A DNA stretch of 6,830 nt from Firmicutes bacterium UBA3914. Lineage in GTDB: Bacteria; Bacillota; Limnochordia; Darwinibacteriales; Darwinibacteriaceae. A program made the position numbers and the translations under genes. The notes under the pieces were generated by a model. That model was given only the letters and a program-made list of their open reading frames with translations, was not told the origin of the DNA and searched no databases. The stretch spans positions 11,817-18,646 of the forward strand of contig DGEY01000099.1 in NCBI GenBank assembly GCA_002391385.1, given 5' to 3'. Below are positions 1-6,145 of this stretch, one piece after another; the first letter of the stretch is position 1, and every line of letters starts with the position of its first letter.

Positions 1-2
1 GC

Positions 3-224
3 AGAAAGGTGCGCAGCCTGGATCCGGAAAAGGTGGAATCCCTGCGCAGCAAGCTCAATGACACCGAACTGGCGGTGGCCAAGGTCATGGCCCAGGGCTA
101 CACCAACGCGGAAATCGCGGAACACCTGCATTACTCCTACAATTACGTGAAGAAAGTAAGCTCGGTGATCTTCAACAAGCTGGGAATCTCCCGGCGCAAT
201 GAGATTAGGGAGTTCTTGATGTAA
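3..224 (+). CDS. LuxR-type HTH regulator, C-terminal part (5' truncated by window edge)
   Basis: This is the DNA-binding end of a LuxR/GerE-family transcription regulator. Counting from the GTG at 9, residues about 16-70 match the family pattern: L16-N-D-T-E20, G30, N33, E35-I-A37, L40, S43, V47-K-K49, K57-L-G-I60 and R62. That gives the usual four-helix fold, with the recognition helix around residues 43-55. The reading frame stays open to the window edge (codons AGA AAG precede the GTG), and the only purine-rich stretch abuts the GTG with no spacing. I therefore read this as the tail of a longer protein whose sensor or receiver domain lies upstream, rather than a 71-residue solo HTH. It stops with TAA at 222-224 and is followed by a terminator, so it is probably not co-transcribed with the transporter. 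The regulated target is unknown. Domain identity is firm; the start is undetermined. Confidence 0.85.
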   Translation, partial: RKVRSLDPEKVESLRSKLNDTELAVAKVMAQGYTNAEIAEHLHYSYNYVKKVSSVIFNKLGISRRNEIREFLM

Positions 225-246
225 ATAGTTCGCCAAAAGCCAGCGT

Positions 247-282
247 AAAGGCCCAGCGGTCGTGTGCCCGCGGGTCTTTTTT
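247..282 (+). terminator. Intrinsic terminator after the LuxR-type gene
   Basis: GGCCC (250-254) pairs with GGGTC (272-276, one G-T wobble). After a bulged A255, GCGG (256-259) pairs with CCGC (268-271), leaving an 8-nt loop. Six T follow at 277-282, and AAA (247-249) can extend the pairing into them. It lies 22 nt after the stop codon, which fits a rho-independent terminator insulating the transporter operon from the regulator. Confidence 0.8.
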
Positions 283-345
283 GACGGCGCCGCCCCAAGG
301 GCGTAAGCAGGGAAAGTTGTGAACAATTTGTCCATTGGGAAGGAT

Positions 346-374
346 TTGACTGCTGCAAACAGAATTTATAAATA
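346..374 (+). promoter_or_regulatory. Candidate sigma-70-type promoter for the transporter operon
   Basis: TTGACT at 346-351 matches five of six bases of the -35 consensus. Downstream lie overlapping -10 candidates: TATAAA at 367-372 (15-nt spacer) or TAAATA at 369-374 (17-nt spacer). The segment 361-415 is the most AT-rich part of the window. It lies after the upstream terminator and about 130 nt before the first transporter start, so a promoter is expected here. The exact -10 is uncertain. Confidence 0.45.
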
Positions 375-421
375 AAAACATGCTGCTATTTTAACTTTGC
401 CAATAATTATTTATCCAGCTG

Positions 422-470
422 CCCACTTTCCGTGCTCGGTGTGGGTGTCCTGATCCCGCAAGGGGTTTAG
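422..470 (+). other. Structured 5' leader: two predicted RNA hairpins
   Basis: Hairpin 1: CCCAC (422-426) pairs with GTGGG (441-445), and inside it CCG (430-432) pairs with CGG (437-439) around a TGCT loop. Hairpin 2: GATCCC (452-457) pairs with GGGGTT (462-467) with two G-U wobbles, capped by GCAA, a GNRA tetraloop. An A-rich single-stranded stretch separates it from the ribosome binding site at 484. No T-tract follows, so it is not a terminator, and I recognise no riboswitch class. It may be an mRNA-stabilising or regulatory leader, or chance pairing. Confidence 0.35.
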
Positions 471-483
471 ACATAAAACACTT

Positions 484-494
484 AAGGAGAGGTG
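484..494 (+). promoter_or_regulatory. Ribosome binding site that fixes the binding-protein start
   Basis: AAGGAGAGGTG contains GAGGTG (489-494), 6 nt before ATG at 501. An ATG at 497 is closer (2 nt) but lies in another frame and lacks the signal peptide, so 501 is the start. Confidence 0.8.
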
Positions 495-500
495 TGATGC

Positions 501-2165
501 ATGAAGGCAAGATGGATCGTGTTGGCTGTTGTCTTGTTGTTCGTGTTGAGCTGCGCAGCCTGGGCAGCCGAGCGCTATGAAACACTGATTGTAGGCGGCG
601 GAACCTGGGCTCAGGCCACCAGCTGGAATCCCCTGTATGCCAATAACGCCAACGGCACGCTGGGGTTGGTCTATGAAACACTCTTTGCCTACAGTCCCCT
701 CACCAACGAGCACAAGCCCTGGCTGGCGGAGAGCGGAGGCTGGATCTCGGACAACGTGTTCGAAGTCAAGCTGCGCCGCAACATCTACTTCTCCGATGGC
801 CACGCCCTCACTGCAGAAGATGTGGTCTTCACCTACGAACTGGCTCGGGATAACAACCTCACTTACACTCCCATCTGGCGTACGCTGCGCGAAGTAAAGG
901 CTGTGGACGATTACACCGTCCAGTTCGTCTTTGAAAACCCCAACTACCAAGAGTGGCAGATTGAGATGTACAGCCGGGCCATCCTGCCCAAGCACATTTG
1001 GAAGGATGTACCCGGGGAAGATCTGATGGTGATCACCAACGACGATCCCATCGGCAGCGGACCTTACAAGAAGCTCCTGGCTGGTCCCGACCGCAACGTA
1101 TGGGTGCGCGACGACAACTGGTGGGGCAATGCAGTCTTCGGACAGCCCAAACCCAAGGAAATCGTGGACATGATCATCTACGAAAACAACGTGGCTTTGG
1201 GCATGCTCATGCAGCGGACGCTGGATCTGAGCAACTACTTCATCCCTGGGGTACCTGCCATCAAGGACCTCTACGGACTTACCACCTGGTATGATGGACC
1301 GCCCTACATGATCTCCGCCAACGTGGCTCTGCTCTTCCTCAATGCTCAGCGGAAGCCCATGGATGATGCTAAGTTCCGCAGGGCTCTGGCCTTCGCGGTC
1401 AATCCGGAGATCATCGTAGAGCGCGTCTTCGAGCACATGGTACCTGTGGCTGACCCCACCGGCCTCTTTGGCGGCTGGACGGCTTACAGGGATGCCAAGG
1501 TGGCTGAAGAGTGCGGCTTCTGGTATGACCCGGAGATCGCCAAGCAGATGCTGGATGAGGCCGGCTATGTGGACGCCGATGGCGATGGCTGGAGAGATAT
1601 GCCCGATGGCAGCCCCATGTCCTTCGAGATCATCGTGCCTTCTGGCTGGACCGACTGGATGGAATCCATCCGCATCATCTCCGAAGCCTTTAGGGCCATT
1701 GGCATCAACGCCAACCCGGCCTTCCCCGATGCCGGTGTCTACAACGACCGCATCCAGACCGGTGATTTCGACATGTGCATCAACAACTACGGAAGCGGTA
1801 TTTCCGGCTCGCCGTATTCTTACTGGAACTGGGTGGCTAACCACAACATCAACCGCACCCATGTCACAGAAGGCAACTTCGGACGCTACGACAACCAAGA
1901 GCTGTTCGATCTGATCTTCAAGTTCAACCAGCTGCCGCCCATGAGCGAAGAGTCGCTGGCAGTGGCATCTGAGATCCAGAAGATCCTGCTTCTGGAGATG
2001 CCCTCCATCCCCTTCTGGCTCAACGGTCTGTGGGCCCAGAGCACTTCCCAGTACTGGACCAACTGGCCCACGGAAAACAACCCAGTGGGCTACCCCTGCA
2101 CCTGGGCTAACCAGTGGCAGTTCGGCGGCATCGAGATGCTCATCAACCTCCAGCCCGTACAGTAA
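501..2165 (+). CDS. ABC transporter substrate-binding protein, family 5 (DppA/OppA-like)
   Basis: This 554-residue exported protein is the solute receptor of the importer encoded downstream. It begins with a signal peptide: MKAR, then a hydrophobic core at residues 5-17. Two processing routes are possible: signal peptidase I after A-W-A22, or lipoprotein attachment at C18 (preceded by F-V-L-S, which fits a loose lipobox). The body has the length and motifs of SBP_bac_5: W-N-P-L-Y near residue 42, F-S-D-G-H-A-L-T-A-E-D-V-V-F-T-Y near 98, P-I-G-S-G-P-Y-K at 183-190 and F-R-R-A-L-A-F-A-V-N at 292-301. Residues 358-369 form a D-x-D-x-D-G-W-x-D loop resembling an EF-hand calcium site. By my count there are 26 Trp, far above an average protein, which suggests aromatic stacking with a sugar-like ligand, although family 5 is best known for peptides. 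It is first in the operon, as usual. Family and role are firm; the ligand is unknown. Confidence 0.95.
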   Translation: MKARWIVLAVVLLFVLSCAAWAAERYETLIVGGGTWAQATSWNPLYANNANGTLGLVYETLFAYSPLTNEHKPWLAESGGWISDNVFEVKLRRNIYFSDGHALTAEDVVFTYELARDNNLTYTPIWRTLREVKAVDDYTVQFVFENPNYQEWQIEMYSRAILPKHIWKDVPGEDLMVITNDDPIGSGPYKKLLAGPDRNVWVRDDNWWGNAVFGQPKPKEIVDMIIYENNVALGMLMQRTLDLSNYFIPGVPAIKDLYGLTTWYDGPPYMISANVALLFLNAQRKPMDDAKFRRALAFAVNPEIIVERVFEHMVPVADPTGLFGGWTAYRDAKVAEECGFWYDPEIAKQMLDEAGYVDADGDGWRDMPDGSPMSFEIIVPSGWTDWMESIRIISEAFRAIGINANPAFPDAGVYNDRIQTGDFDMCINNYGSGISGSPYSYWNWVANHNINRTHVTEGNFGRYDNQELFDLIFKFNQLPPMSEESLAVASEIQKILLLEMPSIPFWLNGLWAQSTSQYWTNWPTENNPVGYPCTWANQWQFGGIEMLINLQPVQ

Positions 2166-2188
2166 CACAGCAAACTCCAGTTAGTGCT

Positions 2189-2218
2189 GTCCCGGCGGAA
2201 CTCGGCTTCCGCCGGGAC
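2189..2218 (+). other. Intercistronic perfect hairpin between binding-protein and permease genes
   Basis: GTCCCGGCGGAA (2189-2200) and TTCCGCCGGGAC (2207-2218) are perfect complements around the 6-nt loop CTCGGC. The hairpin starts 23 nt after the binding-protein stop. TTCACCAACC follows, with no T-tract, so it is not a standard intrinsic terminator. By analogy with other importer operons (the malE-malF type of intergenic element), it probably protects the upstream mRNA 3' end or partly limits read-through, raising binding-protein output over the membrane subunits. That function is inferred. Confidence 0.7.
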
Positions 2219-2259
2219 TTCACCAACCACACCAGTCTGCCCAACAGGGAGGGGTAACC

Positions 2260-3249
2260 ATGGGTCGCTATCTCACACGGAAGATCGTGATCTATCTCAT
2301 CACTTTTTTCTTTGCCGTGACGCTCAATTGGGCTGTCCCGCGGTTTGCGCCGGGAGATCCCATCAGCATGCTGCTTTCCCGGTTTTCGTTCCTCGAAGGG
2401 GGCAGGGAAATCCTGGAGAGCTTTTTTGTGAAAACCTTCGGTTTGGATCAGCCCCTGCTCCAGCAGTACTTCGGCTTTTGGCGTTCGCTGTTTGCAGGGG
2501 ATTTGGGCATCAGCATCAGCCAGTACCCTAAACCGGTTATGAACATCATTCGCGAAGCCATCATCTACGACATCATTATTCTGGTGCCGGCCATCATCCT
2601 CAGCTGGATCATCGGGAACAAGCTGGGGGCCTCTTCCGGAGTAAACAAAAAGGCCGACAACTTCCTCATGCCGGTCTTTTACTTCCTCACTTCCTCCCCG
2701 TATTTTTGGTTTGCCTTGCTGGTCTCCTATCTGCTGGGAATTGTCCTGGGTATCTTCCCCACTAGCCACGCCTACAGCGCCACCATGCGGCCCGGCTGGA
2801 ACTGGGCGTTCATCCTGGACTTTTTCATGCACTGGTTCATGCCCTTTCTCAGCCTGTTCCTGGTGCAGTTGGGGGGCTGGGCCATCGGCATGCGCAACAT
2901 GATCATCTACGAGACCAATACCAACTACGCCAAGTACATGGAGTCCTTGGGCGCGAGCGAGCGGCTGATCAGGCGCTATGGCTTCCGCAACGGCCTTCTT
3001 CCCCAGGTTACGGGGCTGGCCATCAGCCTGGGGACCATTGTTTCCGGGGCGGTCCTCACCCAGATGGTCTTTTCCTACCCGGGATTGGGTTACCTCATGG
3101 TGCAGGCCATCAAGCAAAATGACTACTTCCTCATTCAGGGCTGCTTCTTGTTTTTGATCATTATGGTGCTGGTGGCGAATTTCACCGTGGATATCATCTA
3201 CATGATCATCGATCCGCGGGTGCGCCATTCCTATGCCGGGGAGGTGTAA
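2260..3249 (+). CDS. ABC transporter permease, DppB/OppB-like
   Basis: This is the first of two membrane subunits forming the translocation pore of the importer (329 residues, normal length for DppB). The N-terminus has TM1 at about 9-27 followed by the family motif A-P-G-D-P (30-34) and D-L-G-I-S at 81-85. Further membrane segments are near 103-119, 136-166, 192-212, 252-273 and 289-317. The cytoplasmic EAA loop that docks onto the ATPases spans about 217-250, with E228, G231 and L-P248 in the expected order, and is followed by T-G-L-A-I-S-L-G. The C-terminus has the usual I-D-P-R (317-320). The ATG is preceded by GGGAGGGG (2247-2254) with 5-nt spacing. A 94-nt gap holding a strong hairpin separates it from the binding-protein gene, while the next gene follows after 2 nt. 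Substrate cannot be read from the sequence; the wording of the EAA-to-TM5 region resembles Opp-like sugar importers as I remember them. Confidence 0.95.
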   Translation: MGRYLTRKIVIYLITFFFAVTLNWAVPRFAPGDPISMLLSRFSFLEGGREILESFFVKTFGLDQPLLQQYFGFWRSLFAGDLGISISQYPKPVMNIIREAIIYDIIILVPAIILSWIIGNKLGASSGVNKKADNFLMPVFYFLTSSPYFWFALLVSYLLGIVLGIFPTSHAYSATMRPGWNWAFILDFFMHWFMPFLSLFLVQLGGWAIGMRNMIIYETNTNYAKYMESLGASERLIRRYGFRNGLLPQVTGLAISLGTIVSGAVLTQMVFSYPGLGYLMVQAIKQNDYFLIQGCFLFLIIMVLVANFTVDIIYMIIDPRVRHSYAGEV

Positions 3250-3251
3250 CG

Positions 3252-4118
3252 ATGGCAGCTAAGGGTTTTTGGAAGCGGCATGAAAACCTGTATTTCGCCG
3301 TGACCAACAAAAAGGTCATCTTCGGTGTTGTGGTTTTCCTGGCCATCGTCGCCCTGGCGATTTTCGGGCCCCTGTTCACTCCCTACGGCTACGAGGAGTT
3401 CGCCGGACCTGGCTACCGGCCCCCCTCCAAGGAGCACTGGTTTGGTACCACCATCATGGGCAGGGACGTGTTCACCCAGGTGGTGTACGGGCTGCGTTCC
3501 ACCCTGCTGGTGGGCTTTCTGGCCGGTACCATCGCCTCCGCGGTGGGGCTGGTGGTGGGCTTTGTGTCCGGTTTTTTCAGCGGCAGGGCACCCGATGAGG
3601 GGCTGATGATGCTCACCAACATGTTCATGGTCCTGCCCTCCCTGGCCCTGCTGATTATCCTTTCCGCCTACCTGCCCTACCGGGGCATTGTCACCCAATC
3701 CCTGATTGTGGCGGCGACCGCCTGGCCCTGGACTGCCCGGGCGGTGCGTTCCCAGACCTTGTCTTTGAAGAGCCAGGAGTTTGTCAATCTCTCCCGGATC
3801 TCCGCGGCACCGGTTTTCCGCATTATCCGGGAGGATATCGCCGCGAACATGTTCTCCTACGTGTTTATGGTCTACATCCTCCAGTTTAACGGCACCATCC
3901 TATCCTCGGTGGGCCTGGAGTTTTTGGGTTTGGGCCCCACCCGGGGGATTTCCCTGGGACTGGTGATGCAAAACGCCGTGAACTGGAATGCCCTGCATCT
4001 GGGCATGTGGTGGTGGACGATCATCCCCGGCCTCATTTTGACCCTGCTCATTGTCTCGCTGTACTTCATCAACACGGGTCTTGATGAAGTGTTCAATCCG
4101 CGTTTGAGGGAGTTGTAG
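3252..4118 (+). CDS. ABC transporter permease, DppC/OppC-like
   Basis: This is the second pore subunit (288 residues, typical DppC length) and partner of the upstream permease. TM1 lies at about 21-42. It is followed by the DppC hallmark W-F-G-T-T-I-M-G-R-D-V-F (63-74) and R-S-T-L-L-V-G (82-88). Later membrane segments are near 89-110, 115-138, 146-162, 203-226 and 254-276, and the C-terminus is F-N-P-R-L-R (281-286). The EAA loop (about 177-200) is degenerate: aligned on R182 and R190-I-I, the usual invariant Gly is A185 and the usual L-P-N is A197-A-N. The upstream permease keeps both residues, so coupling to the ATPases may be asymmetric. GGAGGTG (3240-3246), inside the end of the previous gene, sits 5 nt before the ATG. 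The gap to the previous stop is 2 nt, so translational coupling is likely. Confidence 0.95.
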   Translation: MAAKGFWKRHENLYFAVTNKKVIFGVVVFLAIVALAIFGPLFTPYGYEEFAGPGYRPPSKEHWFGTTIMGRDVFTQVVYGLRSTLLVGFLAGTIASAVGLVVGFVSGFFSGRAPDEGLMMLTNMFMVLPSLALLIILSAYLPYRGIVTQSLIVAATAWPWTARAVRSQTLSLKSQEFVNLSRISAAPVFRIIREDIAANMFSYVFMVYILQFNGTILSSVGLEFLGLGPTRGISLGLVMQNAVNWNALHLGMWWWTIIPGLILTLLIVSLYFINTGLDEVFNPRLREL

Positions 4119-4120
4119 CC

Positions 4121-5110
4121 ATGGCAGCAGAAGTGATTCTCGATGTACGGGATTTGCGGGCTTATTACCGCATCCTCAAGGGCGATGTGAAAGCGGTGGA
4201 TGGAGTATCGTTCCAGGTGCGCCGGGGCGAGATTGTGGGTATCGCGGGGGAATCGGGCTGCGGCAAGAGCACTTTAGCGCACACGCTTATGCTGCGCAAA
4301 CCGCCCCTGACCCACATTTCCGGCCAGGCTTTGTTCCTGGGCAGGGATATCATGGCCATGGGCAGGGAAGAGTTTCGCCAGCTGCGGCTGCGCAAGATCT
4401 CCATCATCCCCCAGTACGCACTGGACGCCCTGAGCCCCACCAAGAAGCTGGGCGAATTCGTTGCTGACTTGGTGCGGGAACACGGCATCCCCGCCGACCG
4501 GGCTTTTTGGGCCAAGGTGGAAGAACGGCTGCGCTTTGTGAACCTAGATCCCAAGGTGCTGGATCAGTATCCCATTGAGCTTTCGGGGGGCATGAAGCAG
4601 CGGGCCATTATGGTTGTTTCCACCATCCTCAATCCGGAACTGATCATAGCCGATGAGATCACCTCGGCGCTGGATGTGAGCTCCCAGCGCTTCGCCGCCA
4701 GCCTCCTGGTGCAGCTGCGGGACGAGGGGATTATCGGCTCTGCCATCTTCATCACCCACGACCTGGCCATCCTGTACCAGATCGCCGATAGCTTGCTGAT
4801 CATGTACGGCGGGCACATTGTGGAAGCCGGCCCCGTGGATACCATCGTCCATGAGCCCCGGCATCCCTATACCCAGGCTCTGCTCAACTCCCTGCCCAAG
4901 GTGGGGGTACAGGTCAAGGACCAGCGGCTGGAGGGCATCAAGGGCACGCCGCCGGAGCTTTTGGAGATTGGCCCGGGCTGCCGGTTTAGGGAGAGGTGCC
5001 CATACCGCACCGAGCGCTGCGAGCAGACCCCTGTGACCGAGGCCATTACGCCTGAACACACCATTGCCTGCTGGCACCACCGGGAGATTGGAGGGGAACG
5101 GGTTGGCTGA
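4121..5110 (+). CDS. ABC transporter ATP-binding protein, DppD/OppD-like
   Basis: This is one half of the ATPase pair powering the importer on the cytoplasmic side (329 residues). Visible motifs are Walker A G43-E-S-G-C-G-K-S-T51, Q-loop Q98, signature L154-S-G-G-M-K-Q-R161, Walker B L174-I-I-A-D-E179 and switch His H213. The Pro that normally follows the catalytic Glu is I180 (D-E-I-T-S-A-L-D). The C-terminal oligopeptide/dipeptide extension begins at R247-H-P-Y250. It carries four cysteines, C287, C293, C300 and C317, in the pattern known to hold a [4Fe-4S] cluster in DppD-type proteins. The ATG has GAGGGAG (4106-4112) 8 nt upstream, within the previous gene, and starts 2 nt after its stop. 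The 3' end overlaps the next gene's start. All catalytic residues are intact, so it should be active. Confidence 0.95.
   Translation: MAAEVILDVRDLRAYYRILKGDVKAVDGVSFQVRRGEIVGIAGESGCGKSTLAHTLMLRKPPLTHISGQALFLGRDIMAMGREEFRQLRLRKISIIPQYALDALSPTKKLGEFVADLVREHGIPADRAFWAKVEERLRFVNLDPKVLDQYPIELSGGMKQRAIMVVSTILNPELIIADEITSALDVSSQRFAASLLVQLRDEGIIGSAIFITHDLAILYQIADSLLIMYGGHIVEAGPVDTIVHEPRHPYTQALLNSLPKVGVQVKDQRLEGIKGTPPELLEIGPGCRFRERCPYRTERCEQTPVTEAITPEHTIACWHHREIGGERVG
5090..5096 (+). promoter_or_regulatory. Ribosome binding site that fixes a TTG start
   Basis: GGAGGGG ends 6 nt before TTG at 5103, which is ideal spacing. No comparable site precedes the upstream in-frame TTG at 5064, and the downstream ATG at 5130 has no purine-rich site near it. 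Confidence 0.7.
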
Positions 5111-6035
5111 GCATAAGAAAGATCCCATCATGTCCGTGGAGCAGGTCACCAAGATCTTCTCAAGCGGAGTGTTCTTCCGCAGCTACACCACCGCGGTCCA
5201 GGACGTTTCCTTCAAGATGTATCCCGGCACCGTGCTATCTTTGATCGGCGAGAGCGGAAGCGGCAAGACCACCATGGGCCGCATGATTTTGAAGCTGCTC
5301 CGCCCCACCGCGGGGAAAATCTACTTCCACGGCCGGGACATCGCCACCATCCGGGGGAAGGCGGAGCGCCGGGAGTACTACCGCCGGGTGCAGGGGATTT
5401 TCCAGGATCCCTTCTCCTCCTTCAATCCCCTCTTCCGGGTGGACAGGGTCTTTGACCAGATTTACGATGTGTTCTTCCCGGAGCTGCCCGCGGCGGAGCG
5501 CCAAGCCCGCACCAGGGAGGCCCTGCTCAAGGTGCACCTCCATCCCGAGAGGACCCTGGCCCATTTCCCCCATCAGCTCAGCGGCGGCCAGCTGCAGAGG
5601 CTGCTCATAGCCCGGGCGCTCTTGCTGGATGTGGAGATCTTGGTGGCCGATGAACTCATCAGTATGCTGGACGCTTCCACCCGCATGGGCATCCTCAACC
5701 TCCTGGTGGACATCTGCCGGTCCACAGGCATGTCTGTGTTGTTTATCACCCACGATCTGGCCCTGGGCTATTACATCAGCGATTACACCATGATCATGCA
5801 CCGGGGCCGTTTGGTGGAGCAGGGCGCGACCCACGAGGTATACCACAACCCCGTGCATCCCTACACCCGCATGCTCTTCCGCTCGGTACCGGATATTGGG
5901 CGGCGCTGGGATCCCAAGGAGAGATTTATCCCTGAGCAGGTGAGCAGGGAGATCGAAGAATTCTACAGCGCCAACCGGGGGAGGGGGCTAGTGCAGGTCA
6001 GCCCCAACCATGCGGTGCTCATGAGCTTGGACTAA
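5103..6035 (+). CDS. ABC transporter ATP-binding protein, DppF/OppF-like
   Basis: This is the second ATPase of the importer (310 residues from the TTG at 5103), expected to form a heterodimer with the upstream DppD-like protein. Motifs are Walker A G49-E-S-G-S-G-K-T-T57, Q-loop Q101 in F-Q-D-P-F-S-S-F-N-P, signature L159-S-G-G-Q-L-Q-R166, Walker B I179-L-V-A-D-E184 and switch His H217. The segment after the catalytic Glu reads L-I-S-M-L-D rather than P-T-S-A-L-D. The short C-terminal extension has H252-P-Y254 but no cysteine beyond C205, so it lacks the metal-cluster motif of its partner. I chose TTG 5103 because GGAGGGG lies 6 nt upstream. This overlaps the previous gene by 8 nt, typical of coupled subunits. 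The longer reading from TTG 5064 adds 13 residues unlike the family; ATG 5130 would shorten it by nine. Confidence 0.92.
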   Translation: MAEHKKDPIMSVEQVTKIFSSGVFFRSYTTAVQDVSFKMYPGTVLSLIGESGSGKTTMGRMILKLLRPTAGKIYFHGRDIATIRGKAERREYYRRVQGIFQDPFSSFNPLFRVDRVFDQIYDVFFPELPAAERQARTREALLKVHLHPERTLAHFPHQLSGGQLQRLLIARALLLDVEILVADELISMLDASTRMGILNLLVDICRSTGMSVLFITHDLALGYYISDYTMIMHRGRLVEQGATHEVYHNPVHPYTRMLFRSVPDIGRRWDPKERFIPEQVSREIEEFYSANRGRGLVQVSPNHAVLMSLD

Positions 6036-6046
6036 CCCCAGCACAA

Positions 6047-6075
6047 GGCGGGCAGAAGGGCCCGCCTGCTTTTTT
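6047..6075 (+). terminator. Intrinsic terminator of the transporter operon
   Basis: GGCGGGC (6047-6053) pairs perfectly with GCCCGCC (6060-6066) around the loop AGAAGG. TGCT and a run of six T (6070-6075) follow. CCAGC (6038-6042) and GCTGG (6076-6080) could extend the structure outward. It begins 11 nt after the DppF-like stop and marks the operon end. Confidence 0.9.
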
Positions 6076-6101
6076 GCTGGCGCGGGGGCGGTGAAAAGAG
6101 C

Positions 6102-6107
6102 TATAAT
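6102..6107 (+). promoter_or_regulatory. -10 box (TATAAT) for the GlnQ-type gene
   Basis: A perfect TATAAT lies 38 nt before the ATG, between the operon terminator and the next gene. No good -35 is seen at 16-18 nt upstream (that stretch is GC-rich, GGCGCG), and no extended TG motif is present. The promoter may therefore be weak or activator-dependent. A transcript would start near 6114, giving a leader of about 30 nt. Confidence 0.6.
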
Positions 6108-6134
6108 AGGATGAGCGGAAAGAGCTAATCAATC

Positions 6135-6141
6135 AGAGGAG
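6135..6141 (+). promoter_or_regulatory. Ribosome binding site of the GlnQ-type gene
   Basis: AGAGGAG lies 4 nt before ATG 6146 and 7 nt before the adjacent in-frame ATG 6149. The spacing slightly favours the second ATG; the difference is one residue. Confidence 0.7.
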
Positions 6142-6145
6142 CAGG

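Noticed and set aside
345..362. Possible catabolite-repression (cre) type operator, TTTG-N7-CAAA near the promoter
   Set aside because: It lacks the central CG and the conserved half-site bases expected of a LacI-family operator; the four-base arms are too short to be convincing.
411..2168. 585-residue open frame on the - strand opposite the binding-protein gene, longer than the gene itself
   Set aside because: It mirrors a coding gene with strong wobble-position GC bias. The translation has no recognisable family, no membrane or domain pattern and no ribosome binding site, whereas the + strand has a signal peptide and clear SBP_bac_5 motifs.
2189..2218. Intercistronic hairpin as a full rho-independent terminator
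   Set aside because: There is no T-tract after the stem, and the downstream permease and ATPase genes have no separate promoter that I can see, so transcription must pass through at least partly.
2143..3228. 361-residue open frame on the - strand opposite the first permease
   Set aside because: It is rich in His, Asp, Glu and Gln in the manner of an antisense reading of a hydrophobic membrane protein. The + strand permease is unambiguous.
3231..3698. 155-residue - strand frame opposite the second permease
   Set aside because: It has the same antisense composition, and the + strand carries DppC motifs throughout.
5064..5102. Extended N-terminus of the DppF-like protein from TTG 5064
   Set aside because: There is no ribosome binding site at the right distance, the extra residues do not resemble family N-termini, and TTG 5103 has an ideal site.
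4544..5152. - strand frame of 202 residues opposite the DppD-like gene
   Set aside because: It is a shadow of a complete ATPase with all catalytic motifs in the + strand.
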